From: Brasilonema sp. CT11
GTDB taxonomy: Bacteria; Cyanobacteriota; Cyanobacteriia; Cyanobacteriales; Nostocaceae
DNA length: 33,156 nucleotides
NCBI RefSeq assembly: GCF_017982655.1
Contig: NZ_JABXYX010000013.1
Coordinates: 1-33,156, forward strand
Direction of reading: 5' to 3'
Shown: positions 9,350 to 18,103 of the stretch, piece by piece
Numbering within the stretch: position 1 is the first letter of the stretch
How the letters are laid out: each line of letters begins with the position of its first letter
Notes under the pieces: generated by a model
Databases searched by the model: none
Told to the model about the DNA's origin: nothing
What the model saw: only the letters and a program-made list of their open reading frames with translations
Position numbers and translations under genes: made by a program

Positions 9350-10240
9350 CTAAGTTGGACCAGGTTCTTCTAATGGTCTACCTTTAGGAGTTGGTAAAAT
9401 GGGGCGGCGGTCATCGTAGGGCATGGGAATATACTGTACGCTAGGCCGTCCGCCTTGTGGTTGTGGATATAAATCCATAAGGTCGTAAATAACATTGGGC
9501 AGTCCGACTGTTACGGGTAGCCCCATTTCTGTTGCTTCTTCAACAGTGATTGGGTAGTCGTGAGTAACGCGCCCAGTCGTTAGGGCATCGATTATACTCT
9601 CAATATTTTCTGGCTTAACTTTCTGTGTGGGTACTGTATCTTTCAGCAGAGTCCGTACAAAGCGCTGCACTTGGTCGATCGCTTTGCGTGATAGATCTGC
9701 CATAATCAAAGTCTGGTCGTCAACTTCACCAATAGGTTTGTCTTCAACAACTTTCAAGATGCTGGCTGCAGGGAAGTTACCCAGTTGTGGATCAACCGGT
9801 CCAAGAACAGCGTTAGCATCCATAACAATTTCATCAGAAGCTAGGGCAAGCATTGTACCACCACTCATAGCGTAGTGAGGGACAAAGACAGTCACTTTGG
9901 AAGGATGGCGAATTAATGCTCTAGCTATTTGTTCTGTTGCTAAAACCAAACCACCAGGAGTATGTAAAATCAAGTCAATGGGGATCTCTGGCGGAGTAAG
10001 CCGAATTGCCCGCAGTATCTGTTCTGAGTCTTCGATGGTGATATATCGCGATACAGGAATTCCCAAAAAGCTGATAGACTCTTGGCGGTGAATGAGCAAA
10101 ATCACTCGGCTTTTGCGTTGTTGCTGAAATTCCTGTAGGGCGCGGATACGCCGATATTCTACCTGACGTTTCTGCCACAGGGGTTGCAGGGAAGAAAGCA
10201 GGAGGAAAATCCAGAATAAATCTCCAATACCAAAGCCCAT
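9350..10240 (-). CDS. Membrane-anchored SDH-family Clp-fold serine protease
   Basis: A protein of about 296 residues matching the SDH (serine dehydrogenase proteinase) branch of the Clp/crotonase fold, related to SppA-like proteases. An N-terminal hydrophobic helix (about residues 7-22) would anchor it in a membrane. The active-site regions are visible: HTPGG (near 93-97, oxyanion region), the nucleophile serine in HYAMSGGT (Ser about 126) and a candidate general-base lysine in DLSRKA (Lys about 186). It probably cleaves membrane or signal peptides; its substrate is unknown. The frame extends two codons upstream to a TTG, but the ATG at 10240 is the more credible start. Confidence 0.88.
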   Translation of the reverse strand: MGFGIGDLFWIFLLLSSLQPLWQKRQVEYRRIRALQEFQQQRKSRVILLIHRQESISFLGIPVSRYITIEDSEQILRAIRLTPPEIPIDLILHTPGGLVLATEQIARALIRHPSKVTVFVPHYAMSGGTMLALASDEIVMDANAVLGPVDPQLGNFPAASILKVVEDKPIGEVDDQTLIMADLSRKAIDQVQRFVRTLLKDTVPTQKVKPENIESIIDALTTGRVTHDYPITVEEATEMGLPVTVGLPNVIYDLMDLYPQPQGGRPSVQYIPMPYDDRRPILPTPKGRPLEEPGPT

Positions 10241-10450
10241 ATGCAATTCAAAATTAAAACACAGTTAAAATTAAAAGCCTAACTCCGGCAAGCGTCTCAT
10301 CTACGTGCTTTGTGTAAAAGCATTTCAGCTAAGTATAGATTGCCAAAATCAAGGTTACCCTGATTATTGTTTCAATTTTTGGAAAATATCGAGTCTATCT
10401 AGAGAGTTAGAAGAATTTAACTGTAAAAGTATCAGAATAAATTGCCCAAA

Positions 10451-12328
10451 TTAAAAATAGCATCGCCAAATTTTGATCGTATCGTCATCACTACCACTTA
10501 CAATAGTCTGTCCATCTGGACTAAAGGCAACAGATCTGACGTAATTAGAATGACCATAAAGAGTGCAAATGTCAGTACCTGTCCTTATCTGCCAGATTTT
10601 AATAGTTTTGTCCCAACTACCGCTAACAAGAAGCTGTGCATTCGGGCTAAAAGTGACTGAACACACCGCATCGGAATGACCTCTAAAAGTGTGAATTTCT
10701 TTCCCTGTACTCACTTGCCAAAGTTTGATAGTGCCATCAGCACTGGCACTTACCAAAAGTCGCCCATCTGGGCTGAAGGTAACGAAATTAACAAAGAAGG
10801 AATGACCTATAAAGCTGTGAATTTCTCTACCTGTACTTACTTGCCAAAGCTTGATTGTACTATCAGCGCTACCACTCGCTAGAAGTTCTCCATCCGGACT
10901 GAAAGCAACTGACCATACTGAGTCAAAATGACCTATCAAAGTGCTAATTTCTATACTTGTACTTACTATCCATAACTTAACAGTGCTATCAGCACCACCA
11001 CTCGCTAAAATCCACCTTCCCATGTAAGTTTCTTCTTGTTGATAAGAAAATTTCAGAGGTATTGGATTAAAGGCTACAGAATTGATCCAGCTGCCATGAG
11101 TGGTCAATGTACGAATTTCTTTTCCTCTACTGACTTGCCACAACTTAATGGTTTCATCCCAGCTTCCACTAGCAACTAACTGTCCATCGGGACTAAAAGC
11201 GACAGTATGAACAATGCTGGAATGACCAGAAAACCAACCACCAAGGCTACGCAAAAGTTTACCAGTTTCTAGTTGCCAGAGTTTAATTGTATGATCATTG
11301 CTGGCACTAGCGATCACCTGTCCATCTGAGCTGATAGCAACAGCAAGAACCATGCTGGAATGACCTCTGAGGGTACGTACGCATTGCCAGTTTCCAGAAG
11401 TGGCAACAGATGGTATGATTCGCGGTTGATTTTGGGGTGGAGACTGATTATTAGGAAGTACTGGGCGGTGTACGATTACCTGTGTGGGCGGTTCCTCGGG
11501 GATCTCAACATCCAATAAATCCAGCCACTCCTGTACGGACTGCGGGCGGAGATTGGGTTGCAAATCCATCCCCCGGATGATTGCTTGATTGACCGTGTCA
11601 GTAATATTACGATTGAAGTGTTTCGGTGGTTCTAGGGGAATGTTATGGCGTGCTCTCTCATCGGCATTCCTTGGTGTCACTCCAGTGATTAAACTATACA
11701 AGGTGGCAGCTAGTGCATAGACATCAATATATTCTCCCCGTGGTGCTTCCAATTCATACTGTTCTGGGGGGGCAAAACCTGGTGTACGATACACTGTATG
11801 CCTTTGGATAACATTGGGAATAAATTCTCTGGCAATACCAAAATCAATCAGCACAGCTTCTGATTTGCCCGCGCGAAGCATGATGTTACGTGGTTTGATA
11901 TCCCTATGTAGCAAACCTCTACTGTGAATCACCTTTAAAGCATCGCCAATTTGCCGGATGTACAAAAGCGCTTCAGCTTCTGGTAAGACTTTCATTCGCC
12001 GAAGGCGGTTGCCTAAGTCTTCACCATCGATGTACTCTATCACCATGCAAGGCAAATCGCCTTCATCAAAAATATTTTCTATTTGCACTATATGAGGATG
12101 GCGACACAAGGCAAGCCGAACAGCTTCATCGCGGAAGTCTTGCTTTAATTTGCTTTGATGCGGTTTCCAGGTCTCATGATTAAGGATGTCTTCTCTTAGA
12201 GTTTTAATGACCCGCAGTTCATTTCGTTCATTTCCAGCGAGATAGGTGATAGCAATTCCACCTTCGCCTAATTTTCTTTCGATGATGTAGCGTCCCCCAA
12301 GCAACGCCTGTCCTGGATTCCAGACCAT
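10451..12328 (-). CDS. Ser/Thr protein kinase with C-terminal WD40 propeller
   Basis: A kinase of about 625 residues. Numbered from the upstream in-frame ATG at 12349, the Hanks-type kinase domain has a Gly loop (GEGGIAIT, 28-35), the ATP-site lysine in VIKTL (K49), HRDIKPRN (148-155), DFG (169-171) and APPEQY, so it looks catalytically intact. From about residue 320 seven WD40 repeats follow, each ending in IKLW/IKIW, enough for one full propeller; the third carries a short insertion. There is no transmembrane segment, so it should be cytoplasmic, with the propeller as a docking platform. I chose the ATG at 12328 (MVWNPGQ), a common start for this family, although its GGGGAGAG upstream is spaced a little far; the ATG at 12349 remains possible. 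Confidence 0.92.
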   Translation of the reverse strand: MVWNPGQALLGGRYIIERKLGEGGIAITYLAGNERNELRVIKTLREDILNHETWKPHQSKLKQDFRDEAVRLALCRHPHIVQIENIFDEGDLPCMVIEYIDGEDLGNRLRRMKVLPEAEALLYIRQIGDALKVIHSRGLLHRDIKPRNIMLRAGKSEAVLIDFGIAREFIPNVIQRHTVYRTPGFAPPEQYELEAPRGEYIDVYALAATLYSLITGVTPRNADERARHNIPLEPPKHFNRNITDTVNQAIIRGMDLQPNLRPQSVQEWLDLLDVEIPEEPPTQVIVHRPVLPNNQSPPQNQPRIIPSVATSGNWQCVRTLRGHSSMVLAVAISSDGQVIASASNDHTIKLWQLETGKLLRSLGGWFSGHSSIVHTVAFSPDGQLVASGSWDETIKLWQVSRGKEIRTLTTHGSWINSVAFNPIPLKFSYQQEETYMGRWILASGGADSTVKLWIVSTSIEISTLIGHFDSVWSVAFSPDGELLASGSADSTIKLWQVSTGREIHSFIGHSFFVNFVTFSPDGRLLVSASADGTIKLWQVSTGKEIHTFRGHSDAVCSVTFSPNAQLLVSGSWDKTIKIWQIRTGTDICTLYGHSNYVRSVAFSPDGQTIVSGSDDDTIKIWRCYF

Positions 12329-12349
12329 TATATTAGTAACTCTCCCCAT

Positions 12350-12882
12350 GCTATTTATTTTGGCACGGTATTAAAGCTAGGTAAGGATTCAGGGGAAAAT
12401 TTTGAGATTCTAAATTTGTGTCTCCTACACAAGAGTTGCACGCTAAGCTTAACGTGTAAGGTATATTTGGAACTAAGTTATCTTTTAGTCTTATTCTGGC
12501 ACTGTCAACAGTTTAGGACTCAACTGAACAAACAGGCTATTAGCAAATGAGTAATATCTTAATATTTTTTGAAAATTTTTAGTTTCCGACTGTTATGCTC
12601 TATTTTTGAAATGAGGATATAATTTTTCTCAAAAACCTCAAATTGATAAATATAGTATTTTTTAAAAAAACGACTTCTAAGATTTATTCATGAACTTAAT
12701 CATGAAGGAAAAATTGATATTCATCTATTTTTTGACAACTTCGTGTACATTATCTGGAATACGACAAAGTTATTTTGTAATCATCTACATTTTCAGTTAT
12801 TTATGCTTAGTCTGTCCATATAATGGTTAAGACATGCCTTCAATTCTTTGCTCATTGTAGTATTATCTTCACATGATATGGA
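12350..12882. other. AT-rich region between divergent kinase and heme-sensor genes
   Basis: This 533-base interval should carry the promoters of the divergent WD40-kinase and Tll0287-like genes. Two dyads are visible: CACGCTAAG/CTTAACGTG at 12439-12456 (one mismatch) and TTCATGA-6-TCATGAA at 12687-12706. Otherwise it is very AT-rich with no gene. Confidence 0.5.
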
Positions 12883-13809
12883 ATGATGTTAAAAAACTTA
12901 AAGTTGAGACAAAAATTTACACTTTTGCTAGTCGTCATTCTTGTAGTAGGTCTAAGCTTTAGTGGATTGGCTCTTTCTGCTTTGCTAAGACAGAATGCTG
13001 AAAATGAAATTACCTCACGAGCTTTAACACTCATCGATACAATGACTTCTGTTCGTGAGTACACACTTACCCAAATTAATCCAGAGCTTGCTGATAAACT
13101 GGAAGAAAAGTTTTTGCCACAAGTTGTATCTGCATACTCAGCACGAGAGGTCTTTGAGATTCTCAGAAAAAGACCAGAATATCGAGACTTTTTTTATAAA
13201 GAAGCAGCAACAAATCCCACAAATCTTCGGGATAAGGCTGACAGTTTTGAGACGGGAATTTTAGAGGGTTTCCAAAAAGATAAAAATTTAAAAGAGGTGA
13301 GTGGATTTCGCTCACTTCCGGGAGGCGATATATTTTATATTGCTCGTCCGCTAACCATTAGCAAAGAAAGTTGTCTGAAATGTCATAGCACGCCTGATGT
13401 CGCACCAAAAACTATGATTGAGCGTTTCGGTGCAGTTAATGGATTTAATTGGCAGTTGAATCAAATTGTCGCAGCGCAATTTATTTCACTACCGGCGAGT
13501 AAGGTGATTGAAAAAGCCAATCAATCTTCTTTGAAGATAATAGGACTTGTATCTAGTGTTTTTATAGTGGTTATTCTTTTAGTGAATGTCTTTTTGCATC
13601 GACAGGTTATTATTCCCCTCAAGCGGATAACTCGTGTAGCGGAAGAAGTTAGCACAGGGCATTTAGAAGTTGATTTTGATCAGATTTCTAATGATGAAAT
13701 TGGTAATCTTGCCAAAGCTTTTAAACGGATGAAATTAAGTTTAGAAATGGCAATGAAAAGAATTAGACGTACTCATGGAGGAAATACTGGAGGAACAGCA
13801 GGAAATTAA
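12883..13809 (+). CDS. Tll0287-like heme-binding protein with HAMP domain
   Basis: A 308-residue membrane protein. One transmembrane helix lies at about 11-35 and a second at about 217-238, bracketing an extracytoplasmic domain of the Tll0287/DUF3365 type. That domain carries a c-type heme motif CLKCH (164-168). A HAMP linker follows (about 239-292: PLKRITRVAEEVSTGH ... DEIGNLAKAFKRM), and the protein ends about 15 residues later. It therefore has the input half of a transmembrane sensor with no kinase, cyclase or methyl-accepting output domain of its own. I infer redox or gas sensing through heme, with the signal passed to a separate partner. The flanking Ser/Thr kinases are natural candidates. 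The start could be either of two adjacent ATGs. Confidence 0.9.
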   Translation: MMLKNLKLRQKFTLLLVVILVVGLSFSGLALSALLRQNAENEITSRALTLIDTMTSVREYTLTQINPELADKLEEKFLPQVVSAYSAREVFEILRKRPEYRDFFYKEAATNPTNLRDKADSFETGILEGFQKDKNLKEVSGFRSLPGGDIFYIARPLTISKESCLKCHSTPDVAPKTMIERFGAVNGFNWQLNQIVAAQFISLPASKVIEKANQSSLKIIGLVSSVFIVVILLVNVFLHRQVIIPLKRITRVAEEVSTGHLEVDFDQISNDEIGNLAKAFKRMKLSLEMAMKRIRRTHGGNTGGTAGN

Positions 13810-13895
13810 GCTGCAACTTAAATAAGCCACAATTATATTTATGACAGTTTTGATTTTATTGAAGGCACTTGGATGAGTCGGTTCCCCCGAAACAC

Positions 13896-15236
13896 TCATG
13901 AAAATAAGTGTTTTCTAAATTCAATACCTGCTGATGCATCAGGAATTTCCCTGGCCAAAAATTCAATAAATTGGTAAGGCGAAATTTGAGGAGTTTGCTC
14001 TAGAATCTCTTCCACAACTAGACTTGCTATTGGTCCAATGTAGTAAGCTAGTTCTTGCTGACAGCGTTGTATGAAAGCTGGATTGAGTGAAGATTGTTGT
14101 GGTTGTGGTTGTGGCCCAATGACAGGGTATTGCGACTGACTAGATGAACTTCTAGCCGAACTTAGTGAAGATTGTTCCGGTTGTGATTGTGGTTGTGGCC
14201 CAATAACAGGGAATTGCTGCTGACTAGATGAACTTCTAGCCGAACTTGCTGTAGTCTGTGGATATTGGTAGTGTGGCTGTCGTGTTGTGAATGTAGGTTG
14301 AGATTTCTGTTCTATAACTGTGCTAGGCAAATCAAGAACAGTTGATTGTCCCATTACTTGAAACTGTCCAAGACGTTCTAAATCTGTGAGAACTTCCTTT
14401 GAGGATTGGTATCGCTGCTTTGGTGTATCTGCTAGCAACTTATCGAGTACTCTGGCAAAATCATTGCTGATCTTGGTGTAAGAACGCCATCTCCACTCCA
14501 AAGAGTACTGATCCATAAGAAAAGATGGATCTCTACCTGTTAGTAGGACAACTGCAGTCACGCCCAAGGCATAAAGATCACTGGAGGGAGAACACAACCC
14601 CAAGCTAATTTGCTCACGAGGAGCATATCCCACTTTCCCCACAAGCGACATTTTACCAACAAAACTCATGTGGTCAGGAGTGGTGTTTTCATTCAGGTTA
14701 GCTATCTGTTTTCCCACACCAAAATCAATCAGCACTGGCAAATTTTCGCCATCAGGTAACATAATGTTGTCAGGAGAAATATCTCGATGGATGATGTTGT
14801 GCTGATGAATATATCCCAATACAGGTAACAAACTTTTTAACCACTGTATAACTTCAATTTCCGAAAAAGTTTCTTCAAAATCTTGCCGTTCTCGCAACAG
14901 AAATGAATAGGTTTTACCATCCACAAACTCTTGTACTAAAAACAGCCGACCATCTCCTTCAAAACAAGCCAAGAAACGAGGAATTTGAGGGTGTGCCAAC
15001 TGGTGAAGAATTCTTGCTTCTCTTTTAAATAAATTGCGACATTTTTCTAAAGCATTCTCCCCTGAACCTGTGGGTGCAAATTCTTTCAGGACGCATGCTT
15101 CGTTAAACCGACGAGTATCAAACGCCAAGTATGTTCTTCCTAAGCCCCCCTGTCCCAAAAGTTTTTGAATAATATAACGATTATCAATCATCGTCCCAGA
15201 GGGAATTTCTGCTTTTATTATGTAAGACTGAGACAT
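13896..15236 (-). CDS. Ser/Thr protein kinase with altered catalytic loop and repeat linker
   Basis: A 446-residue Hanks-type kinase. The Gly loop is GQGGLGRTY (28-36), the ATP-site lysine is in VLKEF (K51), the catalytic loop reads HRDISPDN (150-157) and DFG is at 171-173. The catalytic Asp and Asn are present, but the lysine usual two places after the Asp (HRDxK) is Ser; the kinase may still be active, since this substitution recurs in cyanobacterial kinases. After the domain a Gln/Ser/Pro linker holds two copies of an SARSSSSQ-QxPVIGPQPQ unit, then a C-terminal helical domain of about 60 residues (containing YYIGPIASLVVEEIL). No membrane segment is seen. AGGAG lies 9 bases before the ATG. 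It converges on the heme-sensor gene. Confidence 0.9.
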   Translation of the reverse strand: MSQSYIIKAEIPSGTMIDNRYIIQKLLGQGGLGRTYLAFDTRRFNEACVLKEFAPTGSGENALEKCRNLFKREARILHQLAHPQIPRFLACFEGDGRLFLVQEFVDGKTYSFLLRERQDFEETFSEIEVIQWLKSLLPVLGYIHQHNIIHRDISPDNIMLPDGENLPVLIDFGVGKQIANLNENTTPDHMSFVGKMSLVGKVGYAPREQISLGLCSPSSDLYALGVTAVVLLTGRDPSFLMDQYSLEWRWRSYTKISNDFARVLDKLLADTPKQRYQSSKEVLTDLERLGQFQVMGQSTVLDLPSTVIEQKSQPTFTTRQPHYQYPQTTASSARSSSSQQQFPVIGPQPQSQPEQSSLSSARSSSSQSQYPVIGPQPQPQQSSLNPAFIQRCQQELAYYIGPIASLVVEEILEQTPQISPYQFIEFLAREIPDASAGIEFRKHLFS

Positions 15237-15720
15237 AAGGTGGCACTCCTAGCTCTGTAATCTGTTTTCTTTATAAGTAATTTGGTATTTTTCAAACAAA
15301 AAAGTCTATTAAGTAAAAATTTTAATAGATTTATCCCATCAGGGTTGTCTATGATGATGGAGGGCGTCAAACACAGTATTTTCAGCCAATAAATCTGTTT
15401 GGTAGATCACTGATATTATACTAAGTTGATTACTCCTCACTCCAACCGGGTGAGAGCTTAATTAAGATATCAGCAGATTTTTCCAAAAAAACGCAAAATC
15501 ATGATTAAGTTTTATGAATTTTTCTGAAGTTGTCTTTTGTTAATCACTTGTTTTCCAACCCTCTATTACGTCATGGCAGAAGTAAAGCACCCATCCAAAA
15601 TCAGTGAAAAGCTTACGTTATATTCATTTTGAATGTGTTAGCAGCGTGCCGCAGGCAGCGAATTTCTGATTCTGCGAATTGCGCGTTGCAAGAGCGTGTC
15701 CGCCTGGGACGAGCGCGGTA
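15237..15720. other. Intergenic region with GC-rich repeat at its left end
   Basis: About 480 bases with no recognisable gene. The part from 15237 to 15600 is AT-rich and should contain the kinase promoter. The part from about 15640 to 15720 is a GC-rich block with short inverted elements (for example GTCC-GCCTG-GGAC) like other cyanobacterial interspersed repeats in this window. Confidence 0.5.
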
Positions 15721-16611
15721 CTATGGAGTGGTAGATTGTTGGTTGAGCAAAACGGCGGGTTTTTTCTTGACTCGCTCTTCTAGAGGTCTGACTTTATCTA
15801 CTAATTTAATAAACTGATCGTAGCTAGGTACTTTGGCTGCGGGGACATAACCAGCATCTGCTACGATATCTCCAGGTGCTTGGTTCATCGCTTTTTGAAT
15901 CTGCTGCTGTTGATTCCGTTCTACACTTGGTGCTAGTAAAACAACCGCAGGAGGAATTGATCGGCTAGTGTGTAAAATTCTAAACTTGGTTGTACTAAAC
16001 TCTCGCTGATTAAGCTCAAAATCTGTTTGAGATAATGCGCCAGCATCAACGCTACCTTCACTGATCCACTCCAATACTGTTTTGGGAGTAGGAGCGAAAC
16101 GGATTTGAGCAAGGGTTAAACCGTACAAATCGTACAGAGGAACATAATAGCCAGCAGCAGAACCTGCTGTTTCCAAAGCAACAGTTTTATTTGCCAGGTC
16201 TGCTATTGTTTTTATTGGTTTATCATCTCGAACTATCAGTAAAGAGCGTTGTCTACCACGTGTTCCCTCCATCGAGAACAAAGGAACATAAAGTTCCTTG
16301 CCGATCGCTATTGCTGCTAAACCAGGAGGCGCAAAAACAATTTCCCAATTTTGGCGTTGAATTTGCTCTAAAGCTTGCAATTCGTTGTAAGCTGGTTCCA
16401 GTTCTACAATTGATTGAGTTTGTTTTGCTATGTAGTCTTTGAAGCGCTCGTATTTTTCTAAAGAAACAGTTCCTTCACCGTAGCTGACCACACCGACAGT
16501 TAGTTTTTTCGAGTTGATGTCTTGTTGTTTATCATTGCATCCAGTTGCTAGGAATCCTATAAGTATCAGGAGATTAATCAACCAAAAATATCGTGAAATA
16601 ATGGTTTTCAT
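15721..16611 (-). CDS. PhnD/SsuA-type periplasmic solute-binding lipoprotein
   Basis: A 296-residue exported lipoprotein. A hydrophobic signal (residues 8-22) ends in the lipobox LATGC, with Cys25 as the lipidated residue. The mature part is a type-2 periplasmic binding fold of the phosphate/phosphite/phosphonate (PhnD-like) family: LTVGVVSYGEG, YERFKDYIAKQT, ALEQIQRQNWEIVFAPPG, IADLANKTVALETAGSAAGYYVP and VLEWISEGSVDAGALS are typical positions. The ligand is likely an oxyanion or phosphonate-like compound, but residues alone do not settle it. No permease or ATPase gene lies next to it. It may supply a distant transporter or act as a sensor subunit for the nearby kinase block; the latter is speculation. 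Confidence 0.87.
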   Translation of the reverse strand: MKTIISRYFWLINLLILIGFLATGCNDKQQDINSKKLTVGVVSYGEGTVSLEKYERFKDYIAKQTQSIVELEPAYNELQALEQIQRQNWEIVFAPPGLAAIAIGKELYVPLFSMEGTRGRQRSLLIVRDDKPIKTIADLANKTVALETAGSAAGYYVPLYDLYGLTLAQIRFAPTPKTVLEWISEGSVDAGALSQTDFELNQREFSTTKFRILHTSRSIPPAVVLLAPSVERNQQQQIQKAMNQAPGDIVADAGYVPAAKVPSYDQFIKLVDKVRPLEERVKKKPAVLLNQQSTTP

Positions 16612-16867
16612 TCTTTAATGACAATTTCCATAAATTTATCTAGCATGGAGACATTTTGATTATCGCTATCTCAAGTACAACATAATAGCAATTCATCTCA
16701 AAAATTAATGTTTCCGAAAAATTGTGTTGCTATTTGAAAATATAAGCTGGCGAACACATATTGTTTCCTCCATCCTTAGAAACAACAGCTAGTTAAATAA
16801 TTTCATGAATGGTAGATTTGAACAAGCCACGCTTGTCGCTTCTCAACGTTAAATAGAATTCCAGAAA

Positions 16868-16939
<72 letters not shown>

Positions 16940-17152
16940 AATTTCGTCTACAATAGCACAAATGGCAGTAAATTCCAAAGTTCAAAAATGGAATGAACAC
17001 ATTAGTGTTTTAGAATTTACAGTGGCACGAGCGTACCTACAAAGCATCTCAAAGTCCTTTGGCACAAAGTCCAAAAGCTCAAAAAAGTAGTAAGGGGTTT
17101 AAGTTGTTATATCTTGTGTATCACTCTACATGTTCACGATTACAAAGCACAA

Positions 17153-17542
17153 GACCCGCTGAACACCGCTATGCTAGTAAGTTTTAAACGCAATGATTTA
17201 GGGCGATTGCCGGAGGCGCAGCTAGCTTAACGCCTGAATGTGAAACTGTTGCTGTTAATGAATTGCTAATAATTGAGGATTACAGCAACGTTATGCACCT
17301 TGTCAGCAACATCAAAGGTAGCTTAAAATCTGATTGTAGCGTGCTTGAGTTGATTCGAGCCATGTTCCTTTGTTGGCACGTTCACAGGTTGTCCTAAAGT
17401 CCGCTGGATCGAAATGATTGAAGAACTAGAACCGATGCGCTGTAGTTTGTTCTTCTGTAATTTAGAGCTATTCAGTAATGAACGGCAATCTGCATCGACA
17501 AAGGGGAAAACTTTCGTATGCGCTGCACGCACTTCGTGTTAG
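17153..17542 (+). pseudogene. Decayed chorismate-binding enzyme (TrpE/PabB family)
   Basis: Three reading frames together recover the C-terminal half of an anthranilate / aminodeoxychorismate synthase component I. First frame from 17153: DPLN..MLVSFKRNDLGR, matching the family's LVDL.RNDLGR. It breaks inside a dispersed repeat (17201-17237). Second frame from 17236: VNELLIIEDYSNVMHLVSN and GSLKSD.. LELIRAMF, the conserved E.YS.VMH.VS region. At about 17368 one extra base shifts it to a third frame: GTFTGCPKVRWIEMIEELEP, the conserved GT.TG.PK.R motif, ending at the TAG at 17540. The N-terminal half is absent. It cannot make an active enzyme. Whether the lost gene was trpE- or pabB-like is not decidable from these motifs. 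Confidence 0.82.
17201..17237. repeat. 37-bp dispersed repeat inside the pseudogene
   Basis: This segment matches 32176-32212 at 32 of 37 positions by eye, sharing the core GCAGCTAGCTTAA. A third relative, less similar, lies at about 32397-32431. It sits exactly where the NDLGR and VNEL parts of the chorismate enzyme should join, so it was probably inserted. Confidence 0.75.
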
Positions 17543-17824
17543 TATATGCTGCATTCTAACAGAGGCAAGCTACGTACAAAGCAGGGTATTGTTTGGAGTA
17601 TTCTATGTCTTTAGGGACACGCTAAGTCCGAACCGTAAGCTCCTCCACAAAAGGCACGCGCTCCAGCGCAAGCCTCTGCTGCTACTTATGTTGGCGAGGT
17701 AGTGCTTGCTCTTAACTTTGGGGTTTTTGGCATTTTTAGCAAAAATTTTGACGAAATGCGTCCTTTGCCGTCAAAATGTTTCTCTTCAGCTGCAAAAATA
17801 TATATATTCATCCCTTAGTATTAA
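17543..17824. other. Repeat and upstream region of pipX
   Basis: The part around 17600-17700 is GC-richer, repeat-like sequence. The last ~110 bases are AT-rich and should carry the pipX promoter and leader; I find no strong ribosome-binding site before the pipX ATG. Confidence 0.4.
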
Positions 17825-18103
17825 ATGAACTTAGACAACTCGGAAACTTACATCAATCATCCAACTTGGGGTTTGCTCTATAGGATTTGTATGGTAGACG
17901 AGAACCAAGAGTTGTTCACAACACTGTATGCCCAACGCTTATTCTTCATAGTAACAAGTGATGTCAAAGGTATGAAGTTTCAGCCCACTGGACGCACTGA
18001 GGCTAGAATGATGATTGAAAATCGCTTACGTAGTCTGCGTCGTACAGGGCAATCTCAGGAGTACGATCAACTTCAGACTGTTTTCCAACGTACTTTCCAA
18101 TGA
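17825..18103 (+). CDS. pipX: PipX, PII-interacting NtcA co-activator
   Basis: A 92-residue protein recognisable as PipX, a small cyanobacterial factor that binds either the PII signalling protein or the nitrogen regulator NtcA, depending on 2-oxoglutarate and energy status. The N-terminal part (YINHPTWGLLYRICMVDE...LFTTLYAQRLFFIVT) is the Tudor-like/KOW domain, and the C-terminal part (RTEARMMIENRLRSLRR...) gives the helices that cap NtcA. Length and composition are typical. The stop codon overlaps the ATG of the next gene (ATGA), the usual pipX-pipY arrangement, so the two should be translationally coupled. Confidence 0.95.
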   Translation: MNLDNSETYINHPTWGLLYRICMVDENQELFTTLYAQRLFFIVTSDVKGMKFQPTGRTEARMMIENRLRSLRRTGQSQEYDQLQTVFQRTFQ

